Below are positions 27,401 to 39,900 of a DNA stretch of 64,000 bases, one piece after another. Source of the DNA: Stichopus chloronotus (lineage: Eukaryota > Echinodermata > Holothuroidea > Aspidochirotida > Stichopodidae); contig CM037849.1 in assembly GCA_021234535.1 (NCBI GenBank), forward strand, positions 15,162,571 through 15,226,570, written 5' to 3'. Positions within the stretch are counted from its first letter, which is position 1. Every line of letters begins with the position of its first letter. The notes beneath the pieces are model-generated. The model saw nothing but the letters and a program-made list of their open reading frames with translations. It was not told the DNA's origin and did no database searches. Made by a program: the position numbers and the translations under genes.

Positions 27401-27950
27401 CATTCTCTCATCTGCACTAGTAAGAAAACCTGTCAGTAATGCAAAGCGAAGATCACGCACACATTTACTACAGTCATCAAAGTTTAACGCTAGCTTTATT
27501 GCCTCCAATATTCTGATCTGCAATATCATGATGACCTGTTAGCGATGCAAAGCGAAGACTATGCAAACATTGACCACATCCATCAAAAACTAATCTCAGC
27601 TTTAATGTCTCACATACTTCCATCTGCACTACCACCAAGCATTCTTGAGGGGAACATGTGGGGACCTTGACATAACTTTGGGGACAGGGGCAAATACCAA
27701 ATGGAACACCCTGAGTGAGGGTATTTCATACATGCTTATCTAACAGTGATATATAGTTGCTTGATACAAACAGATGGGGCAATAAATATCCCCTTTCTGA
27801 AAAAGAAATCTTGCAATTTCAAGTTTGCTACAAATCACCATGTTTTCCGCGTAGACATGTAAACAAGTGAATAATTAATCAAATGAATAAAATTAATTGT
27901 ATGCATTGCAATTAAAAGACAGTAAGTTGTTGCTGATAGCCATTCAAAAC

Positions 27951-27986
<36 letters not shown>

Positions 27987-30900
27987 GATAGCAAACACAA
28001 GAGCATGAACATTTCATATGCATTCCGATATTTGCGATTACAAATGCACCAGGTTAGAAAAACGAACTCGATTTTCTACGGCAGTTTCCCCTGACCTCAC
28101 GAAGAAACTTACTGTTGCAGCGATGTCAACGCAGGATCAATTTGAAAGAGTATCTTAAAAAGCATCTCTTCATATTGAGTCATATCTGTCTCAAAGAAAA
28201 CACCAGAGACGAATGTGGTTGTAACAGAGGTCTTCATAGATGGACGCAAACAAGGATAAATGTTGGATCACACATAGTTTAAACAAAATATAGCAAGTGC
28301 TGAAATATGTTACCTTGGCAAAGCAGTCGACTGCTCTGGTTCTGACCCGGTAAAACGCCTTGGAGTCAGAGATGATGTCAGATACAGCCGATATGGTGCC
28401 CATACTTGGAAATTCCTCCAGAGCTTCGATCGCCTGAAAAATGAGAGATTTCATTTCATGTAAGTATTTGAACAATCATAGTCAGAATGAGACAATTCTT
28501 GTTCTCTGTCTTATATGCTATGGTTGGTCATGTTCAAACTGAGATCACATGAGGAAAGATCCCATGGTATCCCACAAGTGTATTAAATGGTACCAAGCAA
28601 GCGTAAGTTACTTGCTATATGGCAGTGAGTAGGTGTAAGTTACCTACTACACTGTATCAAGGAGCTGTAAATTACCTGCTACATGGTATCAAGCAGGTGG
28701 TTATGTACCTACTACATAGTAGCAAGGAATTGTAATTTACCTGCTGTATGGTGTCAAGTCAGGTGTAAGGTACCTACTACTTGCTGCCAAGGAGCTGTAA
28801 TGTGCTTTCTGCATGGTATCCAGCAAGTGTCAGGTTAACACTACATGGTATCAAGCATATTTAAGGTACCTACTACATGATATCAAGATGGTGTAATTTG
28901 CCTACTACACAGTATCAATCAGATGTTGTAAGGTACCTACTTCACAGTATCAAGGAGACTTAAGGTAACCATAATATTGCATTAAACAGGTGACAGGTAC
29001 CTATCACATGCAGCAGGTGTAAGGTACATACACGGTATCAAGTCCACTTAAGGTGTCCACTTACAATATATCAAAGAGATGTATAGTAAGGTGTGTGCTA
29101 CATGGCATCAAACATGTCTATATATGTACCTTCCAAATGGTGTCAAGAATGTGTAAGGTACCCTCTACACAGTATCCAGCATATATAAGGTACCAATCAC
29201 ATGGTTTCAAGAAGGGGTAATTCACTTACTACATGATATCATCAGGTATAAGGTACATACTACGCAGCATCCTGTAGGTTAAAGGTACTTACTGCATTGT
29301 ATCAAGCAGATCTAAATTACCTTCCACATGATATCAAACAGGTAGGAGAAACAACACATCATCAAGGAGCTGCAAGGACTTTCCTACAAGGTACCACGCA
29401 GATTTAATGTAGATACCACATGGTGTCAAGCAGGTGTACGGTACCTACTACACAATATCATGCAGGTGTTAGGTACCCACCGAATGATGTAAGGAAATGT
29501 GACCGTACCTACCACATAGCATCATAAATCTGTGCAGTAGTCACCACATGGTATGAGGCAGGTGTAAGGTTGCAACTAGATGGCATCAAGGAGATGTAAA
29601 TATATTCAGCCCTATCATCAGCAGACAGTCCACAAACAAATGCAGGACACAGAGAGTGCAACAATCAACATTTAACTAGTGATATATCATGTAACGTGAA
29701 CCAGGATGTGTTCCTCTGCTAAATTCTATTTTGGTATGTACTATCATTGCGTTTTTTACTCACTTCGATCTGAGCTACGATGTCTCGTTCGTATCTCAGC
29801 TGGTACTGCCACTGGAAGTCCGGCTGCTCGAAGAAGACCTGCCTGACCAGGGTCATCGCAGTGTCAACTCTGATCCACAAGACGGGAGAGTCAGCGCTGA
29901 AAAAAGAAAACAGAAAACTGATCTTTGGAACAGACCATCTCTGACGAAAGCAAAGCAGCAAAGCGCAATAGATTACATGGTATTCCAAAGGTCTGTTAAT
30001 CAATACCAGCGTGATGCATGCAACATCACGAGTTGATATATCTGAAGATGACAAATCACCTCTAATGTAGATTAATGACAGGTGCTTAAAACTATAACCT
30101 TCACTCTTGTGAATTTCTATTTCAAACTTCCAAACTTAGCCACCTTTTGCACAGATTAGTCAAACAAAAAAAAAGAAAAAGCAATCACCACCATGCATCT
30201 TTGCAAGAAACAAGACTATTTAAACATTTCTGAAAAAGAAAGATGGAAGAAGCCCAAAGTTTGCACACAGAGACTACCGTTCTGGTTGTACCTCTTGTAA
30301 TGACATGTCCATGCATAACATACCTACAAAGATGTACTTGTTTGCCACCTACAACTACTGTGCGCTAATTTTGTTCACATCATTTGCCAAAAGTACCTTT
30401 TGGAGTTCTACACCAAGGCTAATGGTCTTCACTATAAATACACTGGACGCTGTCAACTATGAGACCAAACATCATATGACATTATGTACAGATCACCTTT
30501 CAAGACACCTGTGTAGTATTCACACCTTCTTGGGACACTTTCTGCAAATCTACATCTTGTTTCATCTGTTGTTTGTATTTTTTTTCTCTTTATTGTGGAA
30601 ACCCGAATAGACAAATAACTAAAATGCAGACATAAAAATACAGTCAACTTTCACAGATTTTACGCATACATCTTTAATGAGTGGGGGTAATCAATGAATT
30701 TGGCAACTAAAGAAATGAACGATTCCTGATCCTGATTAATATCAACTTACTCCATTGCATTGAGATCCATGTCCACTTCCTCCCCATTCATTAATGGAAT
30801 CTTCTTCTTCTTGTGCCTGAATAAAACATGGAACATACCATTTCAACTGAAACAAAAAGCCAGAGCATACTACCACGGTTGGTATTAAAACCAAGATGAT

Positions 30901-33900
30901 ATTTCTTTTAGCAACACTGAATATTCCCAATAATTGTATCTCCTGATCCATATGAGACGCATATTACAAGATGAGAATTCTTTTCCACAGACAAAATTTT
31001 GAGCACATTCCAGGAATAAAAGAGGATTTTAGTGAGTGTATCAATTTGATTTTTGTACAAATGAGCAGTCTAAATACATCAGTTCCTATAATAGCACTTT
31101 GAGGATCACTTTAATTCAAGAGATATTACTGCTTAATATATGTCTGAACTTTTAGAGGTATTATTGCTGTTGATACAAACCCAGGTTAGGACACTTTTCT
31201 GAGGACAAACAGCAAGCACTTTTCAAGGTAGAACTTTTCTGAAGGATAATCAAACCTCTTTTAAAATAATCCCAAAATATCTTTGAAAATTCTTACAAAC
31301 ACTTAAAGTTAGAAAGGAACAAAACTGGTCGTAGTACAACCATTTACTGCAGATAATAATTAAGTTAAAATGTATTTTAATATTTCAAATTGCACTTTTC
31401 AAGGACTTTTATGCAAAAAATACAAGTGAGGCACTTTCAAGGCCTTGAAAATGACAGATTTGAAGACACGTACTTGAAAGGGTTTCAAGGACTTGTATGA
31501 ACCATGACGAATAGCAAAGTCAAAAGTATATTCAATTATACCTCCTGCTCTTAGAATGACATGTAATTTCTCCCTTTGTGACATTCTCCTCAACCTGCAG
31601 GGTGTGTTCAAAAGAACCGTCCAGTTCTTGAATTGTCACCTTTAATGGGCCCTATGAAATAAAAAGAAACAATGCATGTGAGCAGCGAAAATCTAGCAGC
31701 AGTGATTCTGCAACAAGTTTGATGGATTCTACATAAGGTAGAATACATCAAACAGATGTAAGACGCAAGTTACGAGCGATCGATAGGTGATCAAAACAGA
31801 CGAGAGACTAACGTTTACGACAAAAAGGACACAAGAAGGTAGAGACATGGGACATAAACTTTCAAATTAGAATGAAATGGATGCATACTGAAGTTATTCT
31901 AACTGATAGTATGTTGCCATAGTAATATAGGATTGTGGTCTCTGTTGCCTAGTTACGGAGAAGAATGAAAATGATCAACGAACTAATGGAGAAGATCATT
32001 CCTATTGAGTTTGATCTTGCCGATGTGAAAAAGATGCCGACAGTAGATAGGACGGTAGATAGGACGTAATTCTGGTTCTGACAGAATAATTATAAGAGAG
32101 CAATGCACACAGGGTATTAAAGATAATAAAATGCAAGTACAACTTGAATACTTTTCCAGAACAAGATTCTTGATGTCGCCATAGTTAATTCTTGGACGAC
32201 CGTTTCTGGCGCAAGACAACCGATGATGCTTCAAGTTCACATACCACATATTTATTGATGCCAGGTCTACTCGGGTCCTGCCTCAACTCCAGTTCCACCA
32301 CGTTCCGTTTCCTGTTGAAGTGGAAGTTACCCTGGAACTGGGCTATTCCTCCCTGGGTCACCCACTGCTCCACGAAGGTAGCAAGATCCTTGCCAGAGAC
32401 GGACGAAAGGGACTTCAAAAACTTGAAGAGAACAAACACAGCATTTCAATTTATACATGTGGCCTGACTGGAAATACAAAAAGCTTTCAATGCATCGCTT
32501 GACGACGACCTGTGAAAGATAAATGGAAGGACGTACAGTGTAAAGTCATAAAGAAATGAAGAATGATCCAAAAGTGTGAAAGCAATCAGGCAGAGACGGG
32601 TGAGTTGCGATGCTGAATTTTGGAGAAACTACCTTCGATCAGCAGTCACATTTGATGGGTTGGTGTTAATCTGTTCTTCCACACTTGTAACGTGTCTGAT
32701 TCTAATGCACTGCTGCAGGTACAGACTGGATAATTATAGTTTCAAGGAACCAAGTCATCATCATCTTTACCATTAAAGAGTTTACTCTAAAACCATCATG
32801 ACCCAAAATAAGATCCAAAGTATTAATGAAAAAAGTCTCAGTTCAGACTGAGGTTCCCACATTCAGAAGCTAACAATGCCATACACCACTACCAGCAGCA
32901 CCAGCTAAAACAAAAAACAATGGCCCATCAATAAACAATAGCAGTGGCTAGGAATAAAATGACCAAATGGGTCTGTATGAGCAGCTGCTAAGAAAACAAC
33001 CACAACACTTCACCCGTTTAAGAAGCACAATCTGAGTCAAACGCATCCTCAGACACATCACAATCATTTGCATTACTCCATTTTTTTCCCCACCAAAACG
33101 TACTGTAAACAACTCAATTCCTTGGCTAGTGTATACATGACATGTAACAGTAAAAACATACTGAGTAGGGGTATTACCAAAATCATGGAAAATGACATTG
33201 TTATTAGATATAATTGCTCAGTCCAAACAGGGTTGCAAAGGTTGAAATATTAAGTCACATTGTATGAAAAGCAAAGATCTAGTACGTTATATTGCACCTT
33301 GTACTAACAGTTCTACCAACCATACTGTATTATGTGCCCTATTGACCTATCACGTGACCAATCACGTCACCAATCACGTAAACACTACATATCATAATCA
33401 GGTATCTAATGACCATGTTTGAAGTTCATTAGACTTACTGTCTACTAGAAAATCGCGACACACTTTTTCAAAGCATTCGGCTGACTGGAAATTTGACCTG
33501 TGACCTCTGACCTTTAACCTTGAATATTGATGGAAGACACGACATGATTGAAACCAACACAGATTGAAAGGTGAACGAATCTACTTCAATACTGCCACAT
33601 TTGTGCACAAGTGTTCCATCATTTTTGTCGAGAATTGTAGTGTCAACTGCCAAGCCATACTCAAAGTTGCTGAAATCGGAAAGTGTCTCAGTCTTGGTGA
33701 AAGTTTGCTCACGAGAATAGTCTAGGCTTCGAAGTCTCTGTACGTAACCTTGTTAGAATAACATAGCAGCAAAAGCAAAGAACACTGACAGAAAATGTAT
33801 CATACAAGAAAAGTGCTCTAGAAAATTTTTCAAAAAATATTAGGGATGGCTTTAGGTTGAGTATTTTACACAAAAATTTTAAAGTTGCACTATGTAACTG

Positions 33901-36900
33901 ATGCAATGTTGAGGAACTTAGATTAGTCAAACTTTTGTCTATCTTTATCACCCCGACATGTTGTTCTTGTGATAGCCATTGTCTTTGTACTTCTACAATT
34001 AGCGTGCCGAACATGCAGCAACATTGCTATCGGGGAACACAACTTTAACGATATTAGATCGGCGAAATGGTCCCTCCCGCGTACAATAGTCTATATTGAT
34101 GAATGAGCATGCCTGCATCCGCGCTTCAAGCTGTGGGAATCACTTTACACAGAACACAACAGCACAGGGCATATGCTCGTCATCACAGCCATTCACGTTC
34201 ACACAGCCACACTTGGAACTTTCCAGAAATAGGCTTGAGCAGAGCAAAAGGTACGAACATAATTTTCCATTAAATAAACCAGCACCTTAAAAACACACTA
34301 GTCTGGCAGCTTTGCAAGAATATTAGATGACATATAATTACAGAGTAAAATGGACAAGATTTAGCTTAAATACCAGAATAAGGCTGAATTATGGGAAGCA
34401 GAACAAATGTAACACATACCCCACTTGTTGATATGAGCATGTTACCCCAGGAGTGTAACATGAACTTCTGCTGGCTGCCAGATGTGGCCAAAGACAAAAG
34501 TTTGTTAAACACCTGAAAGCAAAAATAATGAAGAAATTAGACACACTAATGACACAGAAAAAGAAAATCTCGCAGGATCCTACACGAACATCACAGGCAC
34601 CAAGCACTTGAAGAGTTCTGTAGAGATATCCCGTCGATAGATGAAGGTGGCTAAATGACAACTTACGGAATGGAAGCATCGCTTTATGTAATCTGAGACT
34701 TGTCGTAGAATATTTCTTACTTTTAGTTATAGCAGCCCAATTTATTTAATAATGACACAGTTTGAAAGGTGAATTCCTGTCCTGGTACTGCTCTCAGTCT
34801 ACAATTAATGAGGTTCCAGCTCTCCCCAATCACAACTCCCCCTCCCCCATCCTCCCCCCCCCCCCCCGGTACATTTGCTCTCTTCCCCATTCCCTCATTT
34901 TTATCTCATTACGTGAATTTAGTAAACAGTGAGTCAAATTAAGATGAGTACATCAACCAAGTTGCAAGATTTTGGTAACAAGAAAACAGTGCTTGGACTG
35001 ATACACCTTCTGTATATATTGCTCTAAATTCAAAAAAAAAAAAAAATAGGTTTGATGATTATCAGAGAAATTGTAAAGCAAAGAAAACTATACATTGTTC
35101 AGTTTACATACAGACTGCACATATTTCACAGGAGTCTATTTACAAAATTTGCCTCACATGTTACAAATAGGGTCAGTGCACCCAAAGTCGTAGGCAAAAA
35201 TATCTACTACTAGGAGAAGCTGACTGCAAAAATGACAGGCAGTTTCGGGGAAAATACAACTTCAAAGGCCTGTAAAGAAAACCCTGATACATTACAGTTT
35301 CTCTGTCCTATCTATCTTTTATTTCTTGGGTGTCTCTACCTTCAGGAGGAGTTCCTGTCCAATACGTATTTCTATCAGTCGCATGACGTAGTGGGCTTTG
35401 GTTGCAAACAGCTTCCAGTACTGGTAGGAGATAGTATGCGGATTATCAGATGGAAAGTAAAGATGTGAGGGCTTCTTCTCCGTCTGGAGGGAGGAATGGT
35501 CCAAGAACGGCTCTGGATTTAAAATGATGCCGCCCATGGTCTGCTCGTAGTCACAGACACGTTTAAGGTCCTGGGTGGGGAACAAGTTTTAGAAACAGCA
35601 TGAAAACACTTGAAAAACAAAACAAACAAAAAAAGTGGCAAGTAGAACAACTCTAAGCAGATTCTATATGGAAGACTTGTAAAACAATATTATTATTACT
35701 CTGTTATATATGCATATATAGTGCACCATCCAAATGTCTGTGCACTTCACATGAGAAACAACACATACAGGGGGAAGAGACACTGTGCAAAAGATTTGAA
35801 GGAATAGTTTTTAAACATTTTTATCCAAAACAGGTAAAGAGAGTGTTGATAGTCCTAGGTAAGTCATTCCACAGTTCTGGAGCTTTACAGAGGAATACTG
35901 ATCTCCCTACCCACAACCCTGGGAGGAACAAAGAAGGGTATCAGAGGCAGAGCAAAGAACCAGGAGGGGTAGATCTGAAGGAGTTCCTAGAGGTAAGGTG
36001 GTGCTATGTTGCGCAGAAGTTCCTGGGAGGAAAACAAGTTTTAGAGACAGCTTGAAAAGAGCTTGAAAACACTTGAGAAACAAATCAAAAAAACACAAGT
36101 AGAATAAAGTCAAAGCAGAAGATTCTACATGGAAGACTTCTAAAACATTACTACTATTATTATTACCCTATTATACATGTACATATAGTACACTGTCCAA
36201 ACATTCGATGCACTTCACATGAGAGACAACACATGCAGGGGGAAGAGAAACTGTGCAAAAGATATGAAGGAATAGTTTTTAAACCTTTTATTAAACACAG
36301 GCAACGAAGGAGAGTGTTGATAGTCCAAGGTAATTCCACAATTCTGGAGCTTTACAGAGGAATACTGATCTCCCTACCCACAACCCTGGGAGGAACAAAG
36401 AAGGGTATCAGAGGCAGAGCAGAGAACCAGGGGAGGGGGGTACATCTGCACAGAGAGGTAGATCTGAAGGAGGTCCTGGAGGTAAGGTGGTGCTATATTG
36501 CACAGATTTGACCAAATTTGTAGACATTCCATATAATTCAAAATCTGATCCTCCACACACAGGTCAACCAAAGAAGTTCTAGTGAAACAAGACTGACGAG
36601 GTCATTGCATGACATGCGAGCAAGGCCAAGATGACTCCATTTCAGGCGCAGGCTGTATTCAACAGTTTCAGATTTGTGCCACATAGAAATGTTCAGGGAT
36701 TTAAGAAAGGTGATGAAGGATTCTGATGCGGCCATAAACAAATCCTGGAGAGCTGTAAAGTTATCTCCACTGCTCTTCCAAAATTTTCAGAATTCATTTA
36801 CAACAACAAATGTTACTGATAAGCAGATATTAATGATGAGAAAAGGTACCTAGAGAAATACAGTGACAAAGGTCTCATCCATCGTATCTGAAAGAGAGCT

Positions 36901-39900
36901 ACTTTTTATGAGAGATCAAAGTCTGACTTCAATCTTGTCTTAGATTTGTCAGTAAATGACCCCAAGTTCCAGCCTGCTATATTTGCTAGTTTTTATGAAA
37001 TATCTTCCCAGATATGTCAACCTCTCAAATGTGACCCAGAAGTTGACAAAATGAACCTATGAACACTCCAGGTCTGATAGAAAAGACCTACAGCGTGACG
37101 GGCAATAAAGATGAAAGATTCAGGAGTCAGGTCACTGCAGACAATCCGTCATCTCAGTGCACTGGTACGGCATACCTCAACAGTGTTAGTAATAGATCAT
37201 AACAGGGATGCATCAACAGAGAGCAACTTGTGTGTAACGCAAACAATACGATCACCTTGTGGATGTGATAACGGTATTCGTTGGTTCCGAATATCTTCTT
37301 CAGGAATATGTTGCACAGGTATTTCGAGATTCCCTTGGTCAGCCAACTGTCGTACCAAGAATTCGGGCTTATGTAGCAGCCAAAGTACTGCTCTGTGAGC
37401 GCGTTGACCATGCAACGACGGGACTCGAAGGTCTGGTCGATGATGTACTTGGAGTGCAAGAGATTGGTGCTGTGATGAAGAAAATAATGGAAACCATAGC
37501 AACAGGATACTGCAGCACAAGAACACCAGCATTGATACAAGAGGACGACAACACCAATTTTGAGGGGAAATTCATCACAGATTATCACTGCTCAGTGAGT
37601 TATTCTTGCCTGACTTTCTTTCGGCTAAGAGTGGACAGTGACTCATGAAAGTGGTTTTGTTGTGTTTTGTTGGCCAGGATGTACAATGGTCACCATGGGA
37701 CAACTGGCTAGGAAGTAGGTCAATAACTTGCTGTCCTCTCTAGGCTGACCACTGATTGCTATGGGACAACTGGAGAACAGTCTTGATTTTCTTCTCTCTC
37801 TCTGGACTGGTTACTATGGGACAACTGGTCTATGGTTGGCTTTCTTATCTAGACAGACTTCTGGTTACTATGGGAATGCTGGATAGGACCTACGTGGGAC
37901 ACACCTTCCTCTTTAGAAGGTCTACTGGTTACTACCGGACGATTTGATGGATTTATAATTTGCAACGACAGTTACAATAATCTTCTAGAAGATGGAAAAA
38001 CCACATAGATGAGTCTTCACTGCTGTATCAAATACAATTGTTTTATATATGAAACCAGTTTACAATACAATTCTACAACCATATGTAGTTTATACGAACA
38101 CAGTTATGGGTTTAATTCTCCTTTATGACAAAGGTATTCCTGTGTAAGATACATGGAGACAATTCAGTCTTATCTCACAGGGACAAATGATTGGCAGGAT
38201 GTAATTATCATGAACTAAAGATTTAATTCAGAGGTCCCAATCCCTGATTTACCCCTTCAACGAGTGACCTCACAGGCCAGACTGATAGAAAGTTACAGCT
38301 GTATTTAGGAATACCTCAATACTGCCATGGTGGCATATGACTGGTATTCTTCATAGGCTTCATCAACAAAGACTTGCTTGTAGCAGCTGTAAGGGTAAGT
38401 AGCCGCAAGTGTATCTTCGTAAAACTCGAATGCCTGGATTTTCAAAACAAAGAGTGATCAGAAAAGCCTTTGAAGTCGATAATGAACACTGTCAACAAGT
38501 CAAAGAACATTAATACCAAGTCAGAGAACGCTACTAGAAAATCAACAGAACACTAGTCCCATATCAACACAACACTAAAACTGTACCAAGTTGCCACTTA
38601 CATTAATTTACTTATCTGCAAGTGAAAGTCCGTTTTGAAATTGCCTGCCGACAAGAACATCTCTCTACGGCAGCCTTCCTCAATTAATTCTGATGACGTG
38701 CCACATGGTGGCATTATTTTGATGTAATACATCACTAATCAACATTCTGGGAAGAAGTTGGGGAATTTGATTTTTCTTTTCGTTTTGGAAAAGTCGTCCA
38801 CTTTTCTGAGTCAGATTTTTCAACAAACTGTCCAATTATTTCAAATTTTGACAGAAGATTTAGAAGAGGGTTACGTTTTTTTCTATCAAAAGTATTTTTT
38901 TTTATTTTGTAGGCCTGCCATTTGATGAAACCTGTTCTACAACTTCTGAAGATGGTGTGGGTTTTCAGAGACTAGAGCAGTGGCAACACTGAATCTCAAC
39001 ACCCCGTTCAAGATGTCAATTGTCTAGAAATCTTTGCAGCCTTCTGTTGAACAGGCGCAGTAAAAACATCTATTCACACATGTCACGTATAGTCAAACAG
39101 AGAAACCAACCAATAACCATCATCATCACAAAACAATACGTAATGCAGCAACATGTAACAGAATCAAACTTTGCCACAAAAATGACTAACAATCTTCTAA
39201 AATATGAGAAATGACATCATGACCATTTCTGATATGTCCCACACAATTGCTTGAACTGCAAAACAAATTTGGTGAACACTTGCAATATTATAACAGTTAT
39301 AGTCTAAAGACCTCTTTGAGACAATTTATGGTGTAAAAGACTTACGGAGACGATTCGATCACAAACCACCTCCAAAGATGGAAAGAGCGTTCATGAACTG
39401 TAGAAATCTCATTTGTCAACCTTGGTGGCCTTCTGCTAAAATATATGAACTGTGTATGCATATATCTGCTTGCACATAGCCCGACTGAAAAGCCTACTGA
39501 AGAACAACTTTATACTGCAAACGATCAATTCAAGGACCTGCAGGATTCACCTATGGCCAGCTGTCCTGTCAGGGCAACTACATTTAGATGGTGCACTCTC
39601 TAAGACAACACCACTGGTGCCATTCACAAAAATTATTGGAAGAAATTGTAATATTTACAATTTTTCCCCCCAAAGAACACAAAATTTCACACACACCTCA
39701 TGTTCAAAACCACAAAAGGAAACTTTTAGTTTTCTTTTTTTTTTTTCATTTTTTGTTTTTGCCAGTCATCAACCACACATCCCCTGTAATATCTGAAAGA
39801 AATGGTCCAAAAATAAAGATGCCCTGCCTACTGTCAAATTATTTCCAGATATGTTATGAACGGAGACGACAAAAGCTACATTGTGATTCACAGAAATCTC

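Larger units (their letters stand above)
32422..34419 (-). other. TAF2: TAF2 intron 12
   Basis: 2 kb carrying two short regulatory-looking clusters at 33350-33380 and 33494-33520, listed separately. The segment 34020-34260 is GC-richer and CpG-containing, but I cannot assign it. Confidence 0.75.
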
